52,120 bases of DNA from assembly GCA_963740555.1 (NCBI GenBank), contig CAVUES010000011.1:1-52120 (forward strand). Reading direction: 5' to 3'. This stretch comes from Mayfieldus sp963740555. GTDB taxonomy: Bacteria > Actinomycetota > Thermoleophilia > Solirubrobacterales > 70-9. Numbering within the stretch: the first letter of the stretch is position 1; each line of letters begins with the position of its first letter. Positions 7,317 to 14,086 of this stretch are shown one piece after another. Below the pieces are notes generated by a model that made no database searches, had not been told where the DNA came from, and was given only the letters and a program-made list of their open reading frames with translations. Position numbers and translations under genes: made by a program.

Positions 7317-8018
7317 CTATGGCCCTAGCGCTGTTGCTGCCGGAATCACCGGGGATCGTCGGCCGTGCACGGTCTCGATGATCTCGCCGTTGTCGATTCC
7401 CTCCAGGTAAATGGAGGTTATGCCGAGGTTGGCGTGGCCGAGCTGGCGCTGGATCACATTCAATGAAACGCCCTCGCGCGCCATCTCCACCGCGTGAGCG
7501 TGACGGAGCTGATGCGGCGCGAAGCGTCGACGCACTCCGGCACGCGCCGCTAGGCGTCGGAACTGGGTCCGTACTGAAGGCGCCGACCACGGCTGTCCAG
7601 CCGTGGGTCCTTTGACCACGCAGAAGAGCGGACCCACCGGCAGCTCGACTCGCTGCTCCAGCCAGGGCCGAAGCTGCTGCCAACCCCACTCGTCCATACC
7701 TACTTCGCGCCGCCTGCCGCCCTTGCCGTGGCGCACCAGCATCGCTCCGCGGCCAGGCTCGAGGTCGCCCTCGGCGAGTGCGAGTGCCTCGCTGATCCGA
7801 AGTCCGGACCGCCAGAGCACGACGATCAGGCCGCGGAGGCGCAGCCCAGGCAGGCGATCACCGGCCTGGCGCATCACCGCCATGATCTCCTCGACCCTGG
7901 GAGGATCAGCCGGGTATATGCGCCCCTTGTTCTTGGGCGGACGGCCGGCGTGGTAGCTCGGAAATGTCGCTGGCGAGCGTCGGCGGCCCGCGACGTCAAG
8001 CGTTGCCGTGGTGGTCAT
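7317..8018 (-). CDS. Minimal tyrosine recombinase (XerC/D-like catalytic domain)
   Basis: The 233-residue protein consists almost entirely of the integrase catalytic domain. Visible are Arg in L-W-R-S-G-L-R-I-S-E-A-L, Lys in H-G-K-G-G-R-R-R-E-V, His-x-x-Arg in H-Q-L-R-H-A-H, His in Q-L-G-H-A-N-L, and Tyr in S-I-Y-L. An N-terminal SAM-like core-binding domain is missing; only about 35 basic residues precede the catalytic domain. Such short recombinases occur in actinobacterial mobile regions. It could be functional with an unusual N-terminus or the remnant of a longer integrase. It shares no obvious operon with its neighbours. Confidence 0.8.
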   Translation of the reverse strand: MTTTATLDVAGRRRSPATFPSYHAGRPPKNKGRIYPADPPRVEEIMAVMRQAGDRLPGLRLRGLIVVLWRSGLRISEALALAEGDLEPGRGAMLVRHGKGGRRREVGMDEWGWQQLRPWLEQRVELPVGPLFCVVKGPTAGQPWSAPSVRTQFRRLAARAGVRRRFAPHQLRHAHAVEMAREGVSLNVIQRQLGHANLGITSIYLEGIDNGEIIETVHGRRSPVIPAATALGP

Positions 8019-8069
8019 GGACCCCTCCTCCTTGTCAGTTAATGACTCGCCACTTCGGGCGAGATCGCT

Positions 8070-8095
8070 GGTCCGTCACGTACTCTTGACGGACC
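8070..8095 (+). promoter_or_regulatory. hicBA operator: perfect 9-bp inverted repeat
   Basis: GGTCCGTCA (8070-8078) and TGACGGACC (8087-8095) form a perfect inverted repeat with an 8-bp spacer, one base before the hicB ATG at 8097. The spacer contains TACTCT (8081-8086), a -10-like TANNNT. Repressor binding would therefore cover the promoter, as expected for autoregulation by HicB or HicAB. Confidence 0.65.
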
Positions 8096-8096
8096 G

Positions 8097-8321
8097 ATGA
8101 ACGAAGCCCAGGACATCGAGCTGATCTTTGAGCCCCTGGAGGAGGGCGGCTTCCACGTCTATGCGCCCGACCTTCCGGGACTGCACACGCAGGGGGATGA
8201 CCTCGACGAGGCGACCAAGAACGCCGAGGCTGCTCTGGCCCTCTACGTCGAGGGAGTTCGTGAGGACGGCGGGTCGCTCGACACCGGTGTGATCCGGCGC
8301 AAGTTCCCACTCCCCGCGTGA
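8097..8321 (+). CDS. hicB: HicB-family antitoxin
   Basis: The 74-residue protein has the HicB partial RNase-H-like fold: I-E-L-I-F-E-P-L-E-E-G-G-F-H-V-Y-A-P-D-L-P-G-L-H-T-Q-G, followed by the helix L-D-E-A-T-K-N-A-E-A-A-L. The strand G-F-x-V-x-x-P-D-L-P-G is the family signature. It ends without a separate DNA-binding domain, so operator binding would need the HicAB complex or dimerised strands. The ATG follows the inverted-repeat operator immediately. The stop overlaps the hicA GTG start (GTGA), giving translational coupling in the antitoxin-first order. Confidence 0.9.
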   Translation: MNEAQDIELIFEPLEEGGFHVYAPDLPGLHTQGDDLDEATKNAEAALALYVEGVREDGGSLDTGVIRRKFPLPA

Positions 8322-8542
8322 GTCCAAGACAGCCGGTCGTTTCGGGCAAGGCTCTCGTGCGGGCGCTTGAGCGGGATGGGTGGTCCGTCGACCGTCAGCG
8401 CGGCAGCCATGTTCGGCTCAAGAAGCCCGGGCGCCGTCATGCGCTGGTCGTCCCACTCCACAAGGAGATCAGGAAGGGAACCCTGGCCGGCATCTTGCGC
8501 GACGCTGGCATGAGCGCAGATCGGCTGCGCGGGCTTCTTTAG
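8318..8542 (+). CDS. hicA: HicA-family mRNA interferase toxin
   Basis: The 74-residue protein from GTG at 8318 has the double-stranded-RNA-binding-like HicA fold. It shows V-S-G-K-A-L-V-R-A-L-E-R-D-G-W-S-V, then Q-R-G-S-H-V-R-L-K-K, then V-P-L-H-K-E-I-R-K-G-T-L-A-G-I-L-R-D-A-G-M. The His in G-S-H is the conserved catalytic residue, and the family cleaves mRNA independently of ribosomes or at translated mRNA. Both genes are full-length, so this is an apparently intact type II module. Its location beside two recombinase genes and an IS fits a role in stabilising the island. Confidence 0.9.
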   Translation: MSPRQPVVSGKALVRALERDGWSVDRQRGSHVRLKKPGRRHALVVPLHKEIRKGTLAGILRDAGMSADRLRGLL

Positions 8543-8589
8543 GCGGCTCTGCTGGTCTTCGCGCCAAGCGGGAGCGGGCGGGCCCCGGG

Positions 8590-9033
8590 CTACTCGGACA
8601 GCCCGGCGGCTTCGAGGGTGTCGCCATCCAGGCCCAGGGCACGGAGAGCGCCCGCCCGCGTCAGGTGATCCTCCACACGGAGTAACCGTCCGTTGCGCAG
8701 CCAAACGCAGTGGTAGAGATCGCCTTCCAGCTTGAGTCCGCTCTCCCGTCCCTCGGCCGACACGCTGGCGCGTAGCAGAACGCGATCGTCACCGACCGGG
8801 ATCAGCTCCTTGACCTCAAGCTCGTAGCGCTCCCAGGCCGCTCGATACTCGGCGTTAAAGCGCGAGATCTCGTCTATGCCATGGCACGGGCGGGATTCAG
8901 GGAACTTGCGGACCGGGTAGTAGTCGCCGTCCGGATCCCAAAATGCATCTATGTGGTCCGCCATCTCTTGCGGGGTCTGGCCTCTGTATCCCTCTAAATA
9001 ACGGCGAGCGATCTCCAGGTTCTCCTGCGACAT
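8590..9033 (-). CDS. SnoaL-like protein, fourth of the tandem array
   Basis: This 147-residue protein starts M-S-Q-E-N-L-E-I-A-R-R-Y-L-E-G-Y and ends L-E-A-A-G-L-S-E. Residues about 30-60 hold F-W-D-P-D-G-D-Y-Y-P and 105-120 hold D-L-Y-H-C-V-W-L-R-N-G, in keeping with the NTF2-like curved sheet. It follows the other three copies on the same strand after a 126-bp gap. The conserved block with GATACTGCGC sits just upstream, so it may have its own near-leaderless promoter. Ligand and reaction are unknown. Confidence 0.8.
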   Translation of the reverse strand: MSQENLEIARRYLEGYRGQTPQEMADHIDAFWDPDGDYYPVRKFPESRPCHGIDEISRFNAEYRAAWERYELEVKELIPVGDDRVLLRASVSAEGRESGLKLEGDLYHCVWLRNGRLLRVEDHLTRAGALRALGLDGDTLEAAGLSE

Positions 9034-9159
9034 CGCCCGCGCAGTATCGCGCCCTGGCCTGCGCACCGTAGCGCCACGCCTTCCACGAGTACCACCCTCT
9101 ATTCATTATTGGCCTGACGCTGCCCCCGCTGCGGGTCGCGGCCTGAAAGTGAGGACCTG

Positions 9160-9558
9160 CTACTCCGACAGCCCGGCGGCTTCGAGGGCTTCGGCCCTGG
9201 CCCAGAAGACCTGACGCCTCGTGATTTTGCCATCCGCGAGCCAGACGATCTCCCCAGACGGTCGCTCAATCGGTACGCCGCTCCCCCTACCACGCCCGCT
9301 GACGCTGGCCACCATGAGGACGCTGCCATCGCTCAGTGCCGTGATCTCGTCGATCTCGAGATGGAAATCAAAGACTTCGAGGAGCTGCTCGATCCACTCT
9401 CGCGCCTCCGCTCGCCCGCAGTAGACGTCTTTAAACCCAGGGAGGGGCAGGGACTCCCATACGACCTCTGGGCTGAGGAAACCCAACCAGGCATCCATGT
9501 CGCGCCGATTGACAGCATCGATCAATTTCCGCACGATCTCGACGTTCTCCTGCGACAT
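9160..9558 (-). CDS. SnoaL-like protein, third of the tandem array
   Basis: The 132-residue NTF2-fold protein starts M-S-Q-E-N-V-E-I-V-R-K-L-I-D-A-V-N-R-R-D and ends A-L-E-A-A-G-L-S-E. The region L-S-P-E-V-V-W-E-S and the terminal strand K-I-T-R-R-Q-V-F-W match the polyketide-cyclase-like SnoaL pattern. Its ATG lies three bases after the stop of the preceding gene. The Shine-Dalgarno is provided by the coding end of that gene, so translation should be coupled. The middle of the protein differs strongly from its neighbours, suggesting divergence in ligand while the ends stay conserved. Confidence 0.8.
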   Translation of the reverse strand: MSQENVEIVRKLIDAVNRRDMDAWLGFLSPEVVWESLPLPGFKDVYCGRAEAREWIEQLLEVFDFHLEIDEITALSDGSVLMVASVSGRGRGSGVPIERPSGEIVWLADGKITRRQVFWARAEALEAAGLSE

Positions 9559-9561
9559 CGC

Positions 9562-9969
9562 CTACTCCCGCAGCCCGGCGGCTTCGAGGGCGTCGGTCGG
9601 GGTGTCAAAGGCCCTGAACCGAATCACCCTGGAGTCACGGAAAGTCCATACGTGGCCCGCCGTGTCCTCGATCTCCTGGTTGCTTCCCTTCAGCCGTCCG
9701 TGCATGCGGACCACAACCACAACGTCGTCGCCTTCCTCGATGAACTCCTCGGCCTCCTGCCGGAACATCTCCCAAGCTTTGAAGACATCGCGAGTCGCTG
9801 CCTCGACACCCTCGATCCCGTGGTACGTCCCGACCCCGGTCAGACCCGACATGCTGGAGGACCACGACCACTTGATCTCGGGGTCAAAGACCTCGCCGGC
9901 AGCCCAGAAGTCGCCGCGAGCCATCGCCTCGTAGACCTTGCGCATCGCGTCGACGTTCTCCTGCGACAT
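9562..9969 (-). CDS. SnoaL-like protein, second of the tandem array
   Basis: The 135-residue protein starts M-S-Q-E-N-V-D-A-M-R-K-V-Y-E-A-M and ends A-L-E-A-A-G-L-R-E. Internal D-P-E-I-K-W-S-W and V-V-V-V-V-R-M-H-G-R are the strand pattern of the SnoaL/NTF2 fold. The start codon follows the upstream stop by three bases (stop, GCG, ATG). That repeats at the next junction and indicates a compact operon created by tandem duplication. No catalytic residues can be assigned with certainty. Confidence 0.8.
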   Translation of the reverse strand: MSQENVDAMRKVYEAMARGDFWAAGEVFDPEIKWSWSSSMSGLTGVGTYHGIEGVEAATRDVFKAWEMFRQEAEEFIEEGDDVVVVVRMHGRLKGSNQEIEDTAGHVWTFRDSRVIRFRAFDTPTDALEAAGLRE

Positions 9970-9972
9970 CGC

Positions 9973-10380
9973 CTACTCCGACAGCCCGGCGGCTTCGAGG
10001 GCCTGGGCGTGGTCGAAGAAGAACTCGACCTTGATGATCAGTCCATCTCGGACGGTGCTGATGGAAGTCAGGCTGGAGCGCAGGTCGATACCGCTGGCCT
10101 GGCCCCTGCCTCCCCAGTCGGCCCGAACCACGACCCGGTCGCCGGCGGGGAAGAGCTCCCTGATTTCACTTGTACTGGCGCCCCCCTCCCAGCCCTGGTC
10201 GATTTCGGCGATGAAACGCCTGAACTCCTCGCGACCGCGAAACTGCTTTGCCTCGGGGAAACGGGACAGGTCAGGGCAGACCTCGACGTCTTCTGCAAAG
10301 TGGTCGATATACGCATCGCGGTCACCGGCGTGGTAGGCCTCCATCGCCGACCTGACCAACTCGACGTTCTCCTGCGACAT
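9973..10380 (-). CDS. SnoaL-like protein, first of the tandem array
   Basis: The 135-residue protein starts M-S-Q-E-N-V-E-L-V-R-S-A-M-E-A-Y-H-A-G-D and ends A-L-E-A-A-G-L-S-E. It carries F-A-E-D-V-E-V-C-P-D-L and F-P-A-G-D-R-V-V-V-R-A-D-W. It is the promoter-proximal gene: the conserved GATACT block lies nine bases upstream. An in-frame extension to 10425 would read through the promoter block and is rejected. An IS has inserted about 100 bp upstream (10480-12022), which may have changed its expression by separating it from any upstream regulatory DNA. Confidence 0.8.
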   Translation of the reverse strand: MSQENVELVRSAMEAYHAGDRDAYIDHFAEDVEVCPDLSRFPEAKQFRGREEFRRFIAEIDQGWEGGASTSEIRELFPAGDRVVVRADWGGRGQASGIDLRSSLTSISTVRDGLIIKVEFFFDHAQALEAAGLSE

Positions 10381-10389
10381 CGCCTGCGC

Positions 10390-10418
10390 AGTATCTCGCC
10401 TCGTCCGCAGGCGGGCAA
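10390..10418 (-). promoter_or_regulatory. Promoter of the SnoaL operon, near-leaderless
   Basis: On the minus strand TTGCCC (10413-10418) and GATACT (10390-10395) are 17 bp apart. The ATG at 10380 follows the -10 by 9 nt. The sequence around the -10 is shared with the promoter at 387-415 and with the sequence upstream of 9033. Confidence 0.5.
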
Positions 10419-10471
10419 GCGCCACGACTCCCAGGAGTCATGGCATTTTCAACCTCCGTGGGCTATCGCTT

Positions 10472-10479
10472 TCGCGTGA
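10472..10479. repeat. Left target-site duplication of the IS
   Basis: TCGCGTGA is repeated exactly at 12023-12030, immediately outside the right end of the element. Joining the flanks across one copy gives GCTTTCGCGTGAAAGC, a perfect 6-bp stem with a GCGT loop. The IS therefore inserted into a hairpin. Confidence 0.8.
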
Positions 10480-12022
10480 GGCTGTCGCACAAACCCCCTG
10501 CTTTTCGGTCCGTTTGCAGCGAGAAAATGGCCCATGCCCCAGAACTTCCTCAGCTGTGACCGTGACCAGTCGCTTCTGATGCCGCCGGACCTGCGCGACT
10601 GGTTAGACGAAGACCACCTCGCCTGGTTCGTGATCGAGGCGATCGAGGAGCTCGACCTCGACACCTTCTATGTCTCCTACCGCGCCGACGGCCACGGCCG
10701 CTCGGCCCATGACCCGAAAATGATGCTGACCCTGCTTGCCTACGCCTACGCGGTCGGCGAGCGCTCATCACGGGGGATCGAGCGCCGCTGCCGCGAGGAC
10801 GTTGCCTTCCGGGTGATCTGCGCAAACCAGGTTCCCGACCACGCCACGATCGCCCGCTTCCGGGTTCGCCACGAGCGGGCCCTGGGCGATCTCTTCGGCC
10901 AGGTCCTCGGGCTCTGCGCCGAGGCAGGGCTGGTTGAGGTCGGGGTGATCGCCGTCGACGGAAGCAAGTTCGCCGCGATGGCCGCCGAGAGGGCCAGCCG
11001 CAGCTACGAGCAGATCGCCGCCGAGATCCTCGCTGAGGCCGGCCGCATCGACGCCGCCGAGGATGAGATCCACGGCGAGGCTCGCGGGGATGAGCTACCC
11101 GAGCATCTGGCCCGCCGCGAGGGCCGCCGAGCATGGCTTCGCGAGGCAAAGCAGCGCCTTGACGCCGAGCGAGCCGAGGCAGAGGAGTCGATTCCAAAGG
11201 CCCGCGAGCAGCGCCTCGAGCTCTGCCGCCGACGGCTGGTCGAGGACTGGCAGACCGAGCGCCAGGCCAACCGCGACTACGAGGCATATCGCGAGCGGGG
11301 CGTCCGCGAGCGCGGCAAGCAGGCGATGGGCTCACCACCCAAGCCGGCGAAGCTGGCGCCCGCTCCCGCCGGCAAGATCAACACCTCCGACCCCGACGCA
11401 AAGCGGATGAAGTCCGGGCGCGACTTCATCCCCGCCTACAACGCTCAGGCCGTCACGACCGAGGGCCAGATCATCGTCGCCGCCGAGATCACCACCGAGG
11501 GCGTCGACTTCGAGCAGCTCCGCCCGATGGTCGGCGCGGCCGAACGAGAGCTCCAAGCAGCGGGCGTCAAAGAGCGCCCCGGGGTGGTGCTGGCCGACGC
11601 CGGCTACTGGTCAAACGGCCACATCGATTCCCTCCGAAAGCGCGGCATGACCCCGATCGTCGCCCCCGACACCACCCGCAACCGCCCCCGAAAGACGCGC
11701 CTCGGCGGGCCCTACGACTTCATGCGAAGAGCCATCGCCACCGAGACCGGTGGCGATCTCTACTCACGAAGAAAGTGGATGGTCGAGCCGGTCTTTGCCC
11801 AGATCAAGGCGAATCGAGGGATCGAGCGCTTCAAACGAAGAGGCCGGGCGGCCGCGTGCTCGGAATGGCGCCTGATCGCCGCCACCCACAACCTCCTGAA
11901 GCTCCACCGGCACCACCTGGCGGCCGCAGCAGCCTGATCGGAGGCCGAAAGGCCCCTGCCGTTTTCAGATCGGGCCGGTTTCACCGCCACCAGCCGGAAT
12001 CGGCCGGATTTACGCGACAGCC
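10480..12022 (+). mobile_element. Complete IS1182-family insertion sequence, 1543 bp
   Basis: The element begins GGCTGTCGCACAAACCC. It ends with the reverse complement of GGCTGTCGCGTAAATCC, giving 17-bp terminal inverted repeats with 14 identities. It encodes one transposase spanning most of its length and is flanked by 8-bp direct repeats. Intact ends, an intact reading frame and identical duplications indicate a recent, possibly active insertion. Family placement is from the transposase sequence and from the preference of IS1182-type elements for palindromic targets. Confidence 0.85.
10534..11937 (+). CDS. tnp: IS1182-family DDE transposase
   Basis: The 467-residue transposase has the N-terminal DUF772-like region (D-Q-S-L-L-M-P-P-D-L-R-D-W-L...H-L-A-W-F-V, then D-P-K-M-M-L-T-L-L-A-Y-A-Y). 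The catalytic acids sit in V-I-A-V-D-G-S-K-F, in V-V-L-A-D-A-G-Y-W-S, and Glu in M-V-E-P-V-F-A-Q-I-K. A charged, probably coiled-coil insertion lies at about 160-260 between the first and second Asp. The frame is intact and the ATG lies 54 bases inside the left end. It would carry out cut-and-paste or copy transposition at hairpin targets. Confidence 0.9.
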   Translation: MPQNFLSCDRDQSLLMPPDLRDWLDEDHLAWFVIEAIEELDLDTFYVSYRADGHGRSAHDPKMMLTLLAYAYAVGERSSRGIERRCREDVAFRVICANQVPDHATIARFRVRHERALGDLFGQVLGLCAEAGLVEVGVIAVDGSKFAAMAAERASRSYEQIAAEILAEAGRIDAAEDEIHGEARGDELPEHLARREGRRAWLREAKQRLDAERAEAEESIPKAREQRLELCRRRLVEDWQTERQANRDYEAYRERGVRERGKQAMGSPPKPAKLAPAPAGKINTSDPDAKRMKSGRDFIPAYNAQAVTTEGQIIVAAEITTEGVDFEQLRPMVGAAERELQAAGVKERPGVVLADAGYWSNGHIDSLRKRGMTPIVAPDTTRNRPRKTRLGGPYDFMRRAIATETGGDLYSRRKWMVEPVFAQIKANRGIERFKRRGRAAACSEWRLIAATHNLLKLHRHHLAAAAA

Positions 12023-12030
12023 TCGCGTGA
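12023..12030. repeat. Right target-site duplication of the IS
   Basis: TCGCGTGA, identical to 10472-10479. Beyond it, AAGC completes the palindromic target. Confidence 0.8.
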
Positions 12031-12220
12031 AAGCAGAAGCGCACCGCTTCTGACTCTGCGGCGGCCGTCACAGGACCGCGAAATGAGACCAGGATGAGAC
12101 CACGACCCTGCGGAAACCTCCGGACGGGCATGGAAACGGCCGGAACGTCGGATCCGGACCTGGTCCCCGCATTCGGCTCTGCAATGGGAAGAACGCGGCA
12201 TCCCTAGGAGAAGAGCGGAG

Positions 12221-12294
12221 CGCGCCCGACAGGATTCGAACCTGTGACCTTCGGTTTCGTAGACCGACGCTCTATCCAACTGAGCTACGGGCGC
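12221..12294 (-). tRNA. tRNA-Arg(ACG)
   Basis: The cloverleaf is complete: acceptor GCGCCCG pairs with CGGGCGC, the D-arm has AGCTCAGTTGG, the anticodon loop CTACGAA reads ACG, and the T-arm has GGTTCGAATCC. The discriminator is G and CCA is not encoded. The 3' end faces the accessory region 1-12.2 kb, as expected of an integration site. Confidence 0.95.
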
Positions 12295-12323
12295 GGGTGG
12301 CCGGCGGAGCCGGGACGTCGATT

Positions 12324-13532
12324 CTAGGCGTCCAGCAATCGTTCGGCGCGCACGGGCGCCCCGATCGCGAAGGCGGCGCCGACGGCGGTTAAAAAGCCCT
12401 GCGGCGACGAGTGGCCGACCCGCATCGGGACGGTCGGCGTATCGACGAACTCCGAGACCAGCCCACTGAGCATCCGGCCGGGACCCACTTCGAGCAGCAG
12501 GTCGGCGCGATCGACCGCGTCCTGGACCGCGTCCAGGAACAAGACCGGCTCGCTCATCTGGCGGATCAGAAGCCCGCGCAGATCGGCATCGGGCTCCAGC
12601 TCGGCGCCCGTGATCGTCGAATAGACCGGCCGCTCCAGGCCTCCGAATTCCTCTCCGGCCAGATAGCGGTCGAAGACCGGCACCGCCTCTTGCATCAGCG
12701 GCGAGTGAAAGGCACCCACCACCCGCAGCGGCACGACGGTGGCGCCGTCCCGCTCGCGGGCCCGCTCGACCACCTCTGCGACCGCGTCGGTCGCCCCCGA
12801 GACGACCCGGTGGCGCGGCGAGTTGAAGCAGGCGACGGTCACGTCGGCGCCGTCGACGATGCTGGAGAACGTCTCCTCCTCGGCCTCGATGTTGGCCATC
12901 GCGCCCGCGGCCGTCGCGTGCTCGGTCATCACCTCGCCGCGACGGCGCGCGATCCGCAGCACCGCCCCCTCGTCCAGTGCTCCGGCCCAGTGCAGCGCGG
13001 TCAGCTCGCCGACGCTGTGCCCGAGGCCGAAGTCGGCCTCGATGCCGAGCGTCGAAAGAGCCCGCAGGCCGGCGACCGAAGCCGTGACCACAGCCAGCTG
13101 GACGAGGGGCGGCGGAACCTCTTGACCGGCTCGCAATGACTTTGCCTTGTCGTAAACGGCCGCGGCCTCGGGAAGCCAATCGGCGAGGGCCCCGGCGTCG
13201 CTGGGAACGGGCGCGCCCTGCCCGGGAAATAGAAGGCCGACTCGCGGCCGCTCCTTTGCCTGGCCCAGGGCGAGGCCCCGCTCGACCCGCAGGCAATCGG
13301 CGACCCCCTCCTCGAGCCAGCCGGCCAGCACCTCGACCCGCGCCAGCAGCTCCTTGGGATCGGCGGCGACCAGCGCCGCCCGAAGCGGCTGCTCGCTCGG
13401 GCCTTCGGCGGGGCCGATCCCCGGGTCGGCGATGCTCGACGCCCGCGACGCCGCCGCCTGAATTTCCTCCAGCTGCCCGGACAGCGCCGCGGCATCGGCC
13501 CCGCTGAGCAGCAGCAGGCGGCCCTCGCTCAC
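12324..13532 (-). CDS. Malonyl/acyl-CoA:ACP transacylase with PKS-like linker
   Basis: The 402-residue protein has the acyltransferase signature V-G-L-L-F-P-G-Q-G-A at about 97-106, the nucleophile motif G-H-S-V-G-E at about 172, and the His in G-A-F-H-S-P-L-M at about 285. Typical FabD begins at the F-P-G-Q-G strand. Here about 95 residues precede it (R-L-L-L-L-S-G-A-D-A-A-A-L-S-G...A-A-L-V-A-A-D-P-K-E-L-L), resembling the ketosynthase-acyltransferase linker of modular polyketide synthases. It loads an acyl unit onto the ACP encoded upstream. The GTG start overlaps the stop of the hot-dog gene (GTGA). It is the last gene of the operon. Confidence 0.85.
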   Translation of the reverse strand: MSEGRLLLLSGADAAALSGQLEEIQAAASRASSIADPGIGPAEGPSEQPLRAALVAADPKELLARVEVLAGWLEEGVADCLRVERGLALGQAKERPRVGLLFPGQGAPVPSDAGALADWLPEAAAVYDKAKSLRAGQEVPPPLVQLAVVTASVAGLRALSTLGIEADFGLGHSVGELTALHWAGALDEGAVLRIARRRGEVMTEHATAAGAMANIEAEEETFSSIVDGADVTVACFNSPRHRVVSGATDAVAEVVERARERDGATVVPLRVVGAFHSPLMQEAVPVFDRYLAGEEFGGLERPVYSTITGAELEPDADLRGLLIRQMSEPVLFLDAVQDAVDRADLLLEVGPGRMLSGLVSEFVDTPTVPMRVGHSSPQGFLTAVGAAFAIGAPVRAERLLDA

Positions 13533-14056
13533 AGTCCGTGGAGGCGAAAGATCTCCGACGACGTCGGAGCCATCTCCCGGACTCGACTCACCTCCATGAA
13601 GCGGACATAGAAGCTCATCTTCTGCTCAGCGGCCAGCTCGCCGTCCTCTCCGAGCACCGTCGCCGCGACGTCGACCGTCGCCTTCTTGGACTCGCCCGCC
13701 GCTCCAACCTCCGGGTCCAGGGCGCCGACCATGCTCGCGCTCGCCTCGATCGTGCCTTTGGCCGGCCGGTGCTGCTCCATATGGGCGCCGACGGTGAAGA
13801 AGATCGCGCCCATCTCCAGCTCCAAGGCTCGCGGAGCGACCTGCTCGCAGATCTGTACGGACGAGGCGACGTCGCCGAGCGCGTACACCGCGGCCGGCGA
13901 GTGCCGACCGTCGGGCCCGACGATCTCGGGCTTGGGGGGGAGCGCGACCCGGACGCCCGAGGGAGTCCGTTCGATGACTACGCCCAGGTGCCTGTGGAAG
14001 GGAACGGTGAGCAGACTGCTGTAGAAGGCTTCCTGGACCTCAGCCAGGGTCGGCAT
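13529..14056 (-). CDS. Hot-dog fold protein (PaaI/DUF4442-like thioesterase)
   Basis: The 175-residue protein has a hot-dog pattern: V-P-F-H-R-H-L-G-V-V-I-E-R-T, then a long helix with S-P-A-A-V-Y-A-L-G-D-V-A-S-S, then strands ending K-M-S-F-Y-V-R-F-M-E-V. The helix resembles that of PaaI-type thioesterases and acyl-binding hot-dog proteins. No clear (R)-hydratase D-x4-H motif is visible, so dehydration is not demonstrated. Between ketosynthase and acyltransferase it could release or proofread acyl-ACP/CoA intermediates. It overlaps the downstream gene by four bases and follows the ketosynthase gene after 30 bp. Confidence 0.7.
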   Translation of the reverse strand: MPTLAEVQEAFYSSLLTVPFHRHLGVVIERTPSGVRVALPPKPEIVGPDGRHSPAAVYALGDVASSVQICEQVAPRALELEMGAIFFTVGAHMEQHRPAKGTIEASASMVGALDPEVGAAGESKKATVDVAATVLGEDGELAAEQKMSFYVRFMEVSRVREMAPTSSEIFRLHGL

Positions 14057-14086
14057 CGAGGCGCTCCTCGCCGGGGCCGGCGATCG

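Noticed and set aside
12031..12220. Second copy of the tRNA-Arg 3' end as attR
   Set aside because: No match to the T-arm/acceptor sequence in this stretch or elsewhere in the window.
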